Counted from the stretch's first letter, positions 26,899 to 36,727 are shown. The stretch is DNA of 64,000 nucleotides from UBA5078 sp051252515 (GCA_051252515.1 JBPOFS010000002.1:1-64000); one strand, 5' to 3'. The notes: generated from the letters alone by a model not told the origin. Numbers and translations: made by a program.

Positions 26899-27831
26899 GT
26901 GAGTAAGAAATCTCAAAAATCAGAACAACTAAGCGACTTCCTTAGCCCTCGGTATTGGCCCACCTGGATGGCCTTTGGCTTTATTTGGCTAATAGCGCAG
27001 CTACCGTTTTCTTTGCAAATGAAGGTCGGCCGTGCACTTGGCCTTCTGAGCTTCAGATTTGCTCGTGAACGCCGGCGGATATGCGAAATTAATATTGCCC
27101 TGTGCTTTCCAACGCTAAGCCAAGCAGAACAAGCCCGCTTAGTGCGCGATACGTTTATTTCCAATGGTATTGGCGTTATGGAAGTTGGCCTAGCGTGGTG
27201 TCGTTCACCCCAGTCCTTTAAAGATCGAGTGAGCGTGAGCGGTTTAGACACTCTTGAAAAAGCATCGGCGCAAGGCAAAGGGGTTTTACTCGTCTGTGCC
27301 CATTTCACCACTCTCGAGTTTGCTGGCAGCCTTTTAAGCCTGCACCACCCGATGGATGTCACCTACAGGCCCCATAAAAACCCGCTATTTGAGACGTTGA
27401 TGTTTCGTGCACGTCAACGCTTATATGGTGCTGTCATCGAACGCGGGGATGTCCGTCAGGCGCTACGCAGCTTAAAACAAGGGCACACAGTCTGGTATGC
27501 TCCAGATCAAGACTACGGACGCAAACACTCTGTCTTTGTAAAATTCTTCGGGGTCGAAGCCGCAACGATTACGGCGACCAGCCGCTTTGCCTCGTTCAAT
27601 GACTCGGCCGTTGTCTTTTTCAGCCATTACCGAAACGCAGATGATTCGGGATACCATTTGGATTTTAGTGAGCCACTAAGCGACTACCCTAGTGGCAATG
27701 AAAGCGAAGATGCGCAACGCATCAATGACATCATAGAAACCGCAATCCGCAAACACCCTGAACAATATCTTTGGTTACATAAGCGCTTTAAAACACAAGC
27801 ACAGGGCCTAAGCCCTTATAAAAGCCAATGA
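26899..27831 (+). CDS. lpxL: Lipid A acyltransferase (LpxL/HtrB family)
   Basis: Adds a secondary acyl chain to Kdo2-lipid IVA from acyl-ACP at the inner membrane. A hydrophobic N-terminal anchor (WPTWMAFGFIWLIAQLPF) precedes the catalytic HX4E motif in CAHFTTLEFAG; the family segments VWYAPDQDYGRKHSVFVKFFG and YLWLHKRFK follow. The open frame begins at a TTG (26857), but the GTG at 26899 has GGA at seven bases and starts MSKKSQKS, giving 310 residues, the usual length. LpxL versus LpxM specificity is inferred, not shown. Confidence 0.88.
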   Translation: MSKKSQKSEQLSDFLSPRYWPTWMAFGFIWLIAQLPFSLQMKVGRALGLLSFRFARERRRICEINIALCFPTLSQAEQARLVRDTFISNGIGVMEVGLAWCRSPQSFKDRVSVSGLDTLEKASAQGKGVLLVCAHFTTLEFAGSLLSLHHPMDVTYRPHKNPLFETLMFRARQRLYGAVIERGDVRQALRSLKQGHTVWYAPDQDYGRKHSVFVKFFGVEAATITATSRFASFNDSAVVFFSHYRNADDSGYHLDFSEPLSDYPSGNESEDAQRINDIIETAIRKHPEQYLWLHKRFKTQAQGLSPYKSQ

Positions 27832-27856
27832 TAGCCAAGGTGTATTGAGAGTGCAG

Positions 27857-29353
27857 ATGAGCAAACAATGGCGTGACATCGACATTTTGGCAATAGCGAT
27901 TCTAGTGAGCTTCGTGCTCTCTGCTTGGCACGTATTTGCCAACCCTATTCCTAATTCCGATGCGTTCGATTATGTCCGCACTGCCACGGTGTATCTCGAC
28001 TCGGGCATCGCTGCGGCATTTAGTTGGGATCCAACCGCTACCTATCCAATCGCGATGGGGATTGTTCACCAAGTCACAGGACTAAATCTATTTGCCTCGG
28101 GCCAACTCATCAACGCGGCGCTTTACGGGTTGATCATTTACGCCTTTATGTCCATTGCCTTAGAGTTACGCAACACTCGACGAATCGCACTGATTTCAGC
28201 CGCACTGATACTCGTGTTCCCTACCCTCAATGAATACCGTTACTACTTGATACGCGACATTGGCTTCTTGGCGTTTATGTTACTCGCGGCGCTACAACTA
28301 ATGCGTTATTACCATCATAGCCATAGTCGTCATGCCTGCGCTTTTATAGCGCTTGTTGTTGCCGCCACGTTGTTCCGCACAGAAGCCCTTGCCTACCTAC
28401 CTCTTGCGCCACTAGCGCTTTTGGCTGGCCCGCAAAGACAATGGCGAGCTTTCTTAAAACTGGAATTGTTTCTATTAGGAATTGGCGTTAGCGCGCTTAT
28501 AGTATTCTTTGTACTGAGCATCGATGTTATTGAGATCTTACAAAGAGTTGTAGCTGTCTATTGGCCTTTCTTACACGATGCGTTGATCGCATTTAGTGAC
28601 AAAAGTTCGCCCTTGAGTATCGCGGTTTTTGGGGAATATGCCGCCAATTTTTCCGGCAAGTATATTTGGCTATTCATGTTTGCAGGCTTAAGCGCGGTGC
28701 TTTTAGCGCAGCTTTTAAGTGGCCTTGGCGTGCCAGCACTCTTGCTTGTGATCTATGGCCTTGCGCAGCAACGCCGCGAATTTTCACAAGATAGCACTCG
28801 CGTCTTACTTGGCGTCGTATTCATTTCTTTCGCTATTCTTTTAGTCTTTCTTGGCCTTACACGTTTCATTTCAACGCGCTACACCATGTTATTCAGTCTT
28901 TCCCTTTTAGCGATCATGCCGGTTGTGATCGACAATATGCTCGTACAAATAGACACGCTGAAACGCAGGAATTGGGCCAAGGGCGCGCTCGTTTTCTTTC
29001 TATTATTCTCTGCTATTGATGCGCATATTAGCTTCGGAGATAGCCGCGATTCATTGCAGGATGCGAGCGAATGGTTAGTGGCCAACACCCAGAGTGGCGA
29101 TGCCATTTTTACGAATAGTGATTACATTGCCTATCATAGTGGCCGCGTAGAAAACTACGACGAAGTATCACGGTATATCACAGACGGTATGATCGAGAAC
29201 GCACAATATGGCACTATTTTAGTGCTCATGATGAGCCGCAGTATCGAACAGCAACTTCAACACAGCCTCGAGTTTCAACAGCTTGAAGCACTCGCTGCGT
29301 TCCCTAATGAGCAGGACCCAGAAGTGCTTATCTATCGCCGCTTAGGAAATTAG
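27857..29353 (+). CDS. Polytopic membrane protein resembling GT39/ArnT-type glycosyltransferases
   Basis: About 498 residues with 10-11 membrane helices. The first extracytoplasmic loop carries NPIPNSDAFDYVRTA, an acidic motif in the place where PMT/ArnT enzymes have their catalytic Asp, and TATYPIAMG replaces the usual YPP. A charged RYYLIRDIGF follows the third helix. ATG at 27857 preferred over a TTG 12 bases upstream. Located beside lipid A and core genes, so transfer of a sugar from a polyprenyl carrier to lipid A, core or a glycan is plausible; donor and acceptor are unknown. Its stop codon overlaps that of the convergent carbamoyltransferase. Confidence 0.6.
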   Translation: MSKQWRDIDILAIAILVSFVLSAWHVFANPIPNSDAFDYVRTATVYLDSGIAAAFSWDPTATYPIAMGIVHQVTGLNLFASGQLINAALYGLIIYAFMSIALELRNTRRIALISAALILVFPTLNEYRYYLIRDIGFLAFMLLAALQLMRYYHHSHSRHACAFIALVVAATLFRTEALAYLPLAPLALLAGPQRQWRAFLKLELFLLGIGVSALIVFFVLSIDVIEILQRVVAVYWPFLHDALIAFSDKSSPLSIAVFGEYAANFSGKYIWLFMFAGLSAVLLAQLLSGLGVPALLLVIYGLAQQRREFSQDSTRVLLGVVFISFAILLVFLGLTRFISTRYTMLFSLSLLAIMPVVIDNMLVQIDTLKRRNWAKGALVFFLLFSAIDAHISFGDSRDSLQDASEWLVANTQSGDAIFTNSDYIAYHSGRVENYDEVSRYITDGMIENAQYGTILVLMMSRSIEQQLQHSLEFQQLEALAAFPNEQDPEVLIYRRLGN

Positions 29354-31101
29354 TTTTCCCAGTTCGGTTCCGGGCGCTTCGTCACCAGTACGTCTTGCAT
29401 AATCATGTACTCTAAGTCTGACCCAAAAAATAAATTCAAAGCGTCCTCAGGAGAGCACACCATCGCCTCACCTGGTCGATTTAATGAAGAGTTCAAGACA
29501 ATGCCGTGGCCGGTAAGCGCTTCGAGTTCTTTTAATAATCGATAGAATCGCGGGTTCGCAACGCGTCTGACAACGTGCGCGCGAGAAGTACCATCTTGAT
29601 ACACAAGCCCTGGCAGTTTTGCACGCCATTGCTCCGAAATATCAAAGGTCATCGTCATATAATCTGCGGGATGTTTAGACGTCAGTACTTCATCAGCCAT
29701 GCTGTCTAACATACTCGGAGAAAATGAACGCCACCCCTCACGAAACTTAATCTTTTTGTTTACCGAATCAACACACTCCGCAGACATCGGATTCGCGAGA
29801 ATACATCGATTGCCTAATGAGCGAGAGCCAAACTCCATTCGACTTTGAAACCAACCCAATAAGTGACCTTCACTGATGAGCTCGGCGGCCTTTCGCGTTG
29901 GATTCTGCAACACCTCAAAGACAGGTTTTTCTCGATGGGATTCACACGCTTTCACACAGCGTTCCGTTGTGTACCGTGGACCTAAGAAGGCGTTCTTATG
30001 CGGCTCGATGGTAATGTTTTCACCGGCTACCGCATAGGCCGCCGCGCCGATTGCTGTACCTGCTTCACCCGCCGCAGGCGGCACAAAGAGCTCTTGCACT
30101 AAGGGCATGGCGGCTAGTCGTTGATTGAGTTTCACATTCAACGCCCCCGTACCCGCAAACACTAATTTTCCCGAACCCTTCAACACATCAGTCAGATAAT
30201 GATTGACCAATGCAACGGCAGCATCTTCAAATAATTTTTGAATACTAGCCGCATAATGGACATAAGGGTCCTGAAACAATTCACCGGCACGACGCGGGCC
30301 TAAAAGTTCGACTAGTTTTTTGCTAAAAAAGTGTCCACGAGATTTTTCTTTGAACCGCCGCAAACCTACAGTGCCGATGAGCTTCGTATTGACTTTGAAA
30401 CCCTTGCCATCACATTGCGTTAATGAAGAAAGATCATATTTATCTGGGTCGCCATAAGTCGCCATACCCATGACCTTAGAGTCGCCATCCAACATATCAA
30501 ATCCAAGATAGTCAGTGATGGCCGCAAACATTCCTGACAAGGAATCAGGATCATAGAACTCTTTTATTTTATGTATCTTGCCGTTCTCTCCATAGCCTAA
30601 AAACATCGAGGCATATTCGCCTTTCATGTCGATTGTCATTATGGCGGTTTTTTCTTTAAACCCGCTCATATAGTAGGCACTGCTGGCATGGGCGAGTTGT
30701 TTCTGCACAGGCACGAACTTCACTTTGTGCCACGGTATCTTAAGTTCATCTAGTAATTGTTTGACCTCAGATAGGTAACGACGGTAACGGCGATTGCCAT
30801 TGAATATCGCATCGACGCCACGCTCAGGCGCATACCAATATCGTTTCGCGTAATGCCATCTAGCAGGACTAAACAAAGATATCGGCGCATAGGACACGGC
30901 CACGCAATCAATATCTCGAGGCTTTATCTTAGCCGAACGAATGCAAAACTTTGCCGCTTCGCTAGGCATACACCCTTTTGCATGTTTACGCCTAACGAGG
31001 CGCTCCTCTTCTACCGCGGCAACAAGCTCACCATCGATCAACAGTGCCGCTGCGGCATCATGCCCAAGCGCACCGGAAAGGCCCAGCGTGATATATGACA
31101 T
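29350..31101 (-). CDS. NodU/CmcH-family carbamoyltransferase, probably LPS core
   Basis: O-carbamoyltransferase of 583 residues. The N-terminal actin-like YrdC/TsaD-type domain (about 1-370) starts LGLSGALGHDAAAALLIDG and has EEERLVRRKHAKGCMP with the metal-binding His; MTIDMKGEYASM is the second phosphate loop. The C-terminal half has the FGSRSLGNRCILANP signature and LNSSLNRPGEAMV. It is the last gene of the glnE-waaF-waaC-waaG-waaP operon, its ATG overlapping the kinase stop (TAATG). In Pseudomonas the heptose of the inner core carries a 7-O-carbamoyl group and a homologous gene sits at the same place, so that role is inferred here. Confidence 0.88.
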   Translation of the reverse strand: MSYITLGLSGALGHDAAAALLIDGELVAAVEEERLVRRKHAKGCMPSEAAKFCIRSAKIKPRDIDCVAVSYAPISLFSPARWHYAKRYWYAPERGVDAIFNGNRRYRRYLSEVKQLLDELKIPWHKVKFVPVQKQLAHASSAYYMSGFKEKTAIMTIDMKGEYASMFLGYGENGKIHKIKEFYDPDSLSGMFAAITDYLGFDMLDGDSKVMGMATYGDPDKYDLSSLTQCDGKGFKVNTKLIGTVGLRRFKEKSRGHFFSKKLVELLGPRRAGELFQDPYVHYAASIQKLFEDAAVALVNHYLTDVLKGSGKLVFAGTGALNVKLNQRLAAMPLVQELFVPPAAGEAGTAIGAAAYAVAGENITIEPHKNAFLGPRYTTERCVKACESHREKPVFEVLQNPTRKAAELISEGHLLGWFQSRMEFGSRSLGNRCILANPMSAECVDSVNKKIKFREGWRSFSPSMLDSMADEVLTSKHPADYMTMTFDISEQWRAKLPGLVYQDGTSRAHVVRRVANPRFYRLLKELEALTGHGIVLNSSLNRPGEAMVCSPEDALNLFFGSDLEYMIMQDVLVTKRPEPNWEN

Positions 31102-32582
31102 TATGACCCTTTCGTAAAGTAATCGGAGTCTTCCTTTAGTCGCTGCAGCATATTGTCTACTTGCTGTGCGAGTTCAGGGGAGTCTTCCCAGTTTTTGGCA
31201 AATCGTTGTAAATCTTTTGCTCTAGCATTCTCAAATCGTCTTTGGTCGGACTCTTGATACATTCCGTCTAAATCCAATACCGTAATTTTTCGTTCATTGA
31301 CATGAAAATTGGTTGCCTTCATATCGCCATGAACAATAGCGTAATCGCGCATCGTGCTAAATAAGGCTTTAAATTGCTCTAACGCGCGAGCGAGTGCAGG
31401 CGAATCGCTAGGCTCGTTTTTAAGAAAGTGTAAGGCATCTTCGCCTGGTACGTATTCACACAAAAAATAGGCCTCACGTCGCAATGAGCCAAAACGCCAC
31501 TCCATCATCAATAATGGTTTAGCCGTTGCGATACCTAACATCTCCAGTATATGCGCATTGCGCCAACACACCCATGCGCGGCTCGGACGAAACTGCCGCC
31601 GAATACGATGCCAAAAATTCTTTATATTGTAGCGCTTCAAAACATACGCAGTATTAGCGATTTCGATTAGCGCAACAGTCGCGCTGCGACCGTCCTTGAT
31701 AATCGTGCCCTGTTCGATGAAATAATCTGGGTCTTTCAAAAACGCTTGCAGTGAGTCTGATTCAAGAGAGCGCTCATAGACAATATAGTGATTCCAATCT
31801 CTTTTGAACGCATTCGCACTTGTTTCGCGATACAATTTTTTGAGAACCGTTTTTAAGCGCTGCGCTCGTTTCTTGCGTAGTAGCGCACAAAAAACCGCTA
31901 TATCGGTACTCCAATCGACAGACGGACGTTGCTGTCGATAGTGCTCATACAAATATGGGACTAGAGCATCGTTGCTGACGGGAAACTGCGCCAGGAACAA
32001 CGCGATATTACGCATTGAGTTAACGCTATCAACGCCGCCCTCGTGCTGCTCTAGCTCACCGGCATCGAGCACGTAAAGTTTTTCATTCTGTAGTAGAAAA
32101 TTGTTAAGGTGAATATCTTTCTGCAGAAAACCGAGGGCGTGACTCTTCGCAATCAGCGAGATCACTCTTGCCAATAACAGTTGCTGATCCTCAATACGCA
32201 GATGTTCACACCGCATACCAAGGCTTTCACTTTTATCAAGGTATTCCAAAAGCAATAGACCGCAGGTCTTATCAGCCGTTTCGCCCTTAGCAAGTAAGTT
32301 AGCTGTTTTCACCCCAGCGGTCATTAACGCCGTAATGCCTTGCTCTTCGCGCGCTACATGCTGCTCCCAACGACCGCGAGCAAAAAACAGCTTGGCCACT
32401 ACTAGCTTTCCTTGCCAACGCGCTAAGCACACGACGCGCTTCATCGGCAACACTCGAAACATTTGCAGCAACTCAATAGGCGTTAACAATCCATCTATGA
32501 TGCATTCAATAGTTGCGGGCAATTGCAATGCACGTCCGCTGGTAATAAGGGTTTTAGTATTAATTAGGGTCATAGCTTCCAT
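31101..32582 (-). CDS. Tandem LPS-core kinase-like protein (two kinase domains)
   Basis: 493 residues holding two protein-kinase-like domains of the LPS-core (WaaP/WapP) type. Domain 1, about 55-220: LVVAKLFFARG (Lys), catalytic loop LQKDIHLNNFLL and metal loop YVLDAGE. Domain 2, about 275-480: YVLKRYNIK (Lys), loop IVHGDMKATNFHV and metal loop TVLDLDGM. Both keep catalytic Asp and Asn, so both could be active. Probably phosphorylates core heptoses. In the Pseudomonas locus as I recall it, several separate genes fill this space. The ATG at 32582 overlaps the waaP stop (TAATG); the ATG at 32573 with GGAAG upstream is an alternative start. Confidence 0.85.
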   Translation of the reverse strand: MEAMTLINTKTLITSGRALQLPATIECIIDGLLTPIELLQMFRVLPMKRVVCLARWQGKLVVAKLFFARGRWEQHVAREEQGITALMTAGVKTANLLAKGETADKTCGLLLLEYLDKSESLGMRCEHLRIEDQQLLLARVISLIAKSHALGFLQKDIHLNNFLLQNEKLYVLDAGELEQHEGGVDSVNSMRNIALFLAQFPVSNDALVPYLYEHYRQQRPSVDWSTDIAVFCALLRKKRAQRLKTVLKKLYRETSANAFKRDWNHYIVYERSLESDSLQAFLKDPDYFIEQGTIIKDGRSATVALIEIANTAYVLKRYNIKNFWHRIRRQFRPSRAWVCWRNAHILEMLGIATAKPLLMMEWRFGSLRREAYFLCEYVPGEDALHFLKNEPSDSPALARALEQFKALFSTMRDYAIVHGDMKATNFHVNERKITVLDLDGMYQESDQRRFENARAKDLQRFAKNWEDSPELAQQVDNMLQRLKEDSDYFTKGS

Positions 32583-33385
32583 TAGGACTGATTGTGTTTC
32601 TTGTCCATCTGCAATGCGCGGTGATTAACTTTCTGCCAGAAATCGCCATCTTCTTTTAGTGCGCTGCGCAGCGGCTTCCCCGCATACACCCGCAGGAAAC
32701 GCAGAAAATCTCGTTGCGTTAGGCCAATATGCAGCGCCGAGAAGTACAAGCCTGCCACATCTTTCACAATCCAGCGTTGCGACAAATTACGACGATTCAA
32801 CGCGCGATGTAAATCAATTAACGAAAGCTTTGGAGTCGTGTGCTCACCATTGGTAAAGGCCTCGACATCGTGCAGCAAGAAATGACAAATATAGTAGTCT
32901 CTGTGACAAACGCCATTGCCGTGCATTTTTCGACTTATCGTCGCCAACTGTTCTATTAATTGCCGTTTAATCTGCACAGAGGGAGGGTGCTGTATCCAAT
33001 CGGCGCAATAGTCTTCGAGGCTAACGGTCTCTTCTAATGCTTCAGTAAGAATGAAAGACTCACGCTTTGCCGGATTCCAACCACGGCTCCCAAACCCCAC
33101 TGTTGTCATCGTATCGATGTCACACTCACGTAGTTTTGCGACTGCACACCATTCGTTCTCAGCGCCCAAAATCGGCATCTTTCCTACAAGGAAATTCTTG
33201 AAGATTTCCTGCCAACCTACTCCTTGATGAATCTTAGCGAAGTAGCGATTGCCTTCAAATTCGAAACGCAGGGTACGACGCCCGGCCACATCTCGAAATA
33301 TTTCCCCTTCCAAAGCGTTCACTTCAGAAAAAGGATCTTTGCCTTGCCATGCCTTGGAAAAATCTTGCCTAAGATTCACTGTCAT
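32582..33385 (-). CDS. waaP: LPS core heptose(I) kinase WaaP
   Basis: Phosphorylates heptose I of the inner core on the cytoplasmic side. 267 residues, normal length. Kinase-like fold with RYFAKIHQGVGWQEI near the ATP-binding lysine (about 48-62), the family catalytic loop GVCHRDYYICHFLLH (about 158-172) and the metal-binding LIDLHRAL. ATG start overlaps the waaG stop by four bases. Inner-core phosphates are needed for outer membrane stability, and WaaP is essential in P. aeruginosa, so it may be essential here. Confidence 0.95.
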   Translation of the reverse strand: MTVNLRQDFSKAWQGKDPFSEVNALEGEIFRDVAGRRTLRFEFEGNRYFAKIHQGVGWQEIFKNFLVGKMPILGAENEWCAVAKLRECDIDTMTTVGFGSRGWNPAKRESFILTEALEETVSLEDYCADWIQHPPSVQIKRQLIEQLATISRKMHGNGVCHRDYYICHFLLHDVEAFTNGEHTTPKLSLIDLHRALNRRNLSQRWIVKDVAGLYFSALHIGLTQRDFLRFLRVYAGKPLRSALKEDGDFWQKVNHRALQMDKKHNQS

Positions 33386-34527
33386 TGCGCCGCCCCATTA
33401 TCAAGCTGCTGCGCAGTGAAGTTCTCAATCATTTCCGCGACCCTTTCTGGCATATGGTAAAGGTCTTGTGTTTTTCCGTATGCGATTCCATTGGCCTGCC
33501 ATTGTGAGCGCTGCTCATTGCTCAGCATTAATTCTAGATTCGCGTTAAGCGCTTGTTGCTCAAACGGTGACGTACATACTAAACCCGCATTCGCTTTCTC
33601 AATATGGAAAGCGTATCCACAGGTATCAGTCGTTAATACTGGCAATCCGGCAATAGTGGCCTCTAGCAACACATATCCGGCACTCTCACTATAGGCAGGA
33701 TGCAATAGCAGGTCGGCACCAAGCAAAAAGCGCGGGACATCATCGCGACCACCCAAGAACTCACATTGCTGCGCAATGTTCAATTTTTCAGCAAGCCGCT
33801 TAAACCGCATCGCTTTGTCTTGTCCGACGATAAAATACCGAACTTTCTCTCGCACGTTATCGGGCAATGCAGCGATCGCTCGCAAAGCGCGGTCGATACC
33901 CTTTACTACAAAACCTGAACCGATTGTCACGATCAGCAGCTGCTCATCGGTAATTGAAAATTGTTGACGAAAAGCTTGTCGTATTTGAGCAGCGTTGTCG
34001 GGAGCCATTCTATCGCGCGCAATCCCAGGGGGAATATCGTGTAAGCGCTCAGCACTAGCGGGATAATGCTTTTCAAATTGTTCTCGCTGCAACGGCGAAA
34101 GCAGTAGCGTTTCTGTTTTGCTGTGTTCGCCAAACACTGCCGCCTCATAGGCCATAAAATGTCGATACCGTGGTGTAAAGCGGTAATAATATCCGCGTTG
34201 CGTGGCTGCTCGTTCTGCAAAGCACGGATCCGCTGCAAAGTAGACATCCAAACCAGGCATCTTGTTGAAACCTATCACACAGTCTATTTTTCTGGCACTC
34301 AACAACGAGCTTACTTTTTTTGAAAATTTTTGATAAAGGCCATGCCGACTCCAAGCCTTCTCTTCGATTTTGACGACTTCAAACTTCTCAGGAATATCGC
34401 CTTGCCACTTCATTGTGTACACCACAATTTTGTGTCCACGTTCCGCACAGGCGTTAGCAATTCGCAGGAAATCACGTTGCTGACCGCCATAGGGAAAATA
34501 GCTATAGATGAGAAATGCCAGAGTCAT
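33382..34527 (-). CDS. waaG: LPS core glucosyltransferase WaaG (GT4)
   Basis: Transfers the first outer-core glucose from UDP-glucose to heptose II. GT-B fold: N-terminal LAFLIYSYFPYGGQQRDFLRI and a C-terminal nucleotide-binding half with VKGIDRALRAIA, FLGGRDDVPRFL, and the E-x7-E site LLHPAYSESAGYVLLEATIAG. The frame continues upstream to 34611, but the ATG at 34527 overlaps the waaC stop by four bases (ATGA), begins MTLAFLIYSY as in the family and gives 381 residues. Confidence 0.95.
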   Translation of the reverse strand: MTLAFLIYSYFPYGGQQRDFLRIANACAERGHKIVVYTMKWQGDIPEKFEVVKIEEKAWSRHGLYQKFSKKVSSLLSARKIDCVIGFNKMPGLDVYFAADPCFAERAATQRGYYYRFTPRYRHFMAYEAAVFGEHSKTETLLLSPLQREQFEKHYPASAERLHDIPPGIARDRMAPDNAAQIRQAFRQQFSITDEQLLIVTIGSGFVVKGIDRALRAIAALPDNVREKVRYFIVGQDKAMRFKRLAEKLNIAQQCEFLGGRDDVPRFLLGADLLLHPAYSESAGYVLLEATIAGLPVLTTDTCGYAFHIEKANAGLVCTSPFEQQALNANLELMLSNEQRSQWQANGIAYGKTQDLYHMPERVAEMIENFTAQQLDNGAAQ

Positions 34528-35615
34528 GAAGCTTCTACGCTCACTTTGGTTTGCGCAATGAGCTGCTCTAATGCGTGCAACACCTGTGCTGGTGCGTGAG
34601 TAGAAAAACACGGAGGATCCAAATCAACATTCTGACCCTCGATTTCAATGCTTACAGCCTCACCTTGATAGTGACACGTCTTACTCATACAGGGAGCGCA
34701 GGCGAAGTTTGAAGATAGCTGCACTTGCTTATGCCCAAACGTACCGGACAGCCCAGGGTTAGTCGGTCCATAGAGGGAGACTGTCGGGGTTGAGAGTGCC
34801 GCGGCTAAATGCCCTAGGCCTGTATCAACGGCGACTACACCATCTGCTTGAGCGATCTGCCTTGCCATGCCAGTGAGTGTTTGTCTTTCTAATATACTGA
34901 CTGCAGGAATGGCCTGGGCAATCGCCGCTGCTTGTACTCGCTCTGCGTCCGTACCCCAAGGTAGGCGAATGCTATAACCTTTTTCTGCAGCTAGTTGCGC
35001 CAACTCACGCCAATAAGGCACAGGCCAATGCTTCGTAGCCCAAGTGGTGCCGTGTAGGAAAATTAAAACACCGCTTGGAGAGCTTTTTGTTTTCAATCCG
35101 ATGCGTTTAAGGTCAATGCCATAATCGATCGTCTTGAGCTCTTCTTCATCGAGATCGTAGTTCAGTGCCCGTGAAAAAAGTTCGCGCACTCGCTGCACAG
35201 CGTGCTCATCACGCGGGATAGAAAACATCTTATTGTAAAACAGTGTCGCCATAGGCTCTTTGATTGTGCTGTCACTAAGTCCAATCGTGAGTCCTTTGGA
35301 TAGACGACTAATGATTCCGCTTTTTATCAGACCTTGCGCATCAATGACCAAATCGTAGTGCTCTTGTTTGAGGTCATGTTTAAACGCTTTGAATTCGCCA
35401 TTGCGCAATGTTTTGACGATACTTTTTTTCCAACGCCGAAAGGCAACAGGAATAACTCTATCGATCGCGGGGTGCCATGAGGGAATTTCGACAAAGTTCT
35501 CTTCGACAACCCAGTCAAACTGAATTCGTCGATTCGCTCTCTTTGCATCCGTTACGGCTGGCAATGTGTGTATCACATCCCCAAGCGAAGAAACCTTAAC
35601 TATTAAGACTCGCAA
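34524..35615 (-). CDS. waaC: LPS heptosyltransferase I WaaC
   Basis: Adds the first L-glycero-D-manno-heptose from ADP-heptose to Kdo2-lipid A. GT9 family, 363 residues. N-terminal MRVLIVKVSSLGDVIHTLPA with the catalytic Asp of SLGDVIHTLP, and C-terminal VAVDTGLGHLAAALSTPTVSLYGPTNP, the ADP-heptose binding segment. ATG start lies inside the 3' end of waaF (13-base overlap), and its own stop overlaps waaG, so the three genes are translationally coupled. Confidence 0.95.
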   Translation of the reverse strand: MRVLIVKVSSLGDVIHTLPAVTDAKRANRRIQFDWVVEENFVEIPSWHPAIDRVIPVAFRRWKKSIVKTLRNGEFKAFKHDLKQEHYDLVIDAQGLIKSGIISRLSKGLTIGLSDSTIKEPMATLFYNKMFSIPRDEHAVQRVRELFSRALNYDLDEEELKTIDYGIDLKRIGLKTKSSPSGVLIFLHGTTWATKHWPVPYWRELAQLAAEKGYSIRLPWGTDAERVQAAAIAQAIPAVSILERQTLTGMARQIAQADGVVAVDTGLGHLAAALSTPTVSLYGPTNPGLSGTFGHKQVQLSSNFACAPCMSKTCHYQGEAVSIEIEGQNVDLDPPCFSTHAPAQVLHALEQLIAQTKVSVEAS

Positions 35616-36727
35616 AACGTGCTGCGCTCCCCTGCAGATTGCTCACCGTTGTTAGGCGAGCCTTCCTCTACTAATGAAATGGCGTGACTGTCCGTCGGCG
35701 CTATTAGCTCTAATGCCTCAATAGCCATCGCTGGGGTCAAATCCACCAGGCAACGCTTGTGGCCTAGAGGGCAAGTCCTCTCGAAGCACGGGCGACAGTC
35801 AATATCAATTGAGAGCAATTGTACTTGATCTGCTAGCGGAGGAGTAAAATCTGCTGAGGTCGAGCCATATAAGGCCACAATGGGCTTGGCCAAGGCGGCG
35901 GCCACATGCATTAATCCCGAATCGTTGCTCACAACGGCACTAGCCACGGACATCAAATCAATGGCCTGAGCCAACGATGTGCGCCCGGTAAGGATTTCAC
36001 AGTGCTGACGCAAATCCTCGGGCAACAAGCCTTGTATCTCTAAGGCAACGGCATTGTCTTTAGCCGAGCCTAATATCCATACTTGCCAGCCCTGTTTGAT
36101 TCTCTGCGTACTCAGTGCTGCATAGTGCTGCGCTGGCCATTGCTTTGCATCACCAAACTCGGCACCGGGGCATATCACCAAAACAGGGATATGGGTGCTC
36201 AGGGTCAAGGTGTTTAGCGCCTGCTCTACACTACTTGCCTTAGTCACTAGCCTTGGTGTCGGTATTGGGTCTGGAAGCGGCTGCGAGTCTGCCCGAGCCA
36301 GCGCCACAAACCGTTGCACCATCAGTGGCAGCGCCTCGGGCACCAATCGACGCATATCATTTAAAATGTAGCCTCGAGCCTCTCCTCGCCATCCAGTGCG
36401 CTTTGGAATCTTGGAAAAAAGCGGAACTAATGCCGATTTCAAGGAGTTTGGCAGTAAAATGACTTGGCTATAGGATTCCTGTCGCAGAGATTTCCCGAGA
36501 CGATAACGCTCCATGAGCTTCAATTCGCCATGAGCGAAGGGCAGGTCTATGGCTCGATTAACCTCTGGCATCCGCTCCAACAGCGGCCGACTCCAGGCTG
36601 GGGCCAGAACATCAATTGCGAGGGACTCTCCCGCGGCACGCGCATCGTTTTGCAATGTCATGAACAAGGCTTGTGCCATCACCATATCGCCGACCCACGA
36701 AGGCCCTATGATCAATATTTTTTTCAT
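35603..36727 (-). CDS. waaF: LPS heptosyltransferase II WaaF
   Basis: Adds the second heptose to the inner core. GT9 family, 374 residues. N-terminal ILIIGPSWVGDMVMAQ with the catalytic Asp, LLPNSLKSALVPLFSKIPKR in the acceptor half, and the ADP-heptose site VVSNDSGLMHVAAALAKPIVALYGST. A short poorly conserved C-terminal tail (about 350-374, rich in Ser/Glu) extends past the usual end. The ATG overlaps the glnE stop by four bases, placing the core genes in one operon with glnE. Confidence 0.95.
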   Translation of the reverse strand: MKKILIIGPSWVGDMVMAQALFMTLQNDARAAGESLAIDVLAPAWSRPLLERMPEVNRAIDLPFAHGELKLMERYRLGKSLRQESYSQVILLPNSLKSALVPLFSKIPKRTGWRGEARGYILNDMRRLVPEALPLMVQRFVALARADSQPLPDPIPTPRLVTKASSVEQALNTLTLSTHIPVLVICPGAEFGDAKQWPAQHYAALSTQRIKQGWQVWILGSAKDNAVALEIQGLLPEDLRQHCEILTGRTSLAQAIDLMSVASAVVSNDSGLMHVAAALAKPIVALYGSTSADFTPPLADQVQLLSIDIDCRPCFERTCPLGHKRCLVDLTPAMAIEALELIAPTDSHAISLVEEGSPNNGEQSAGERSTFCES

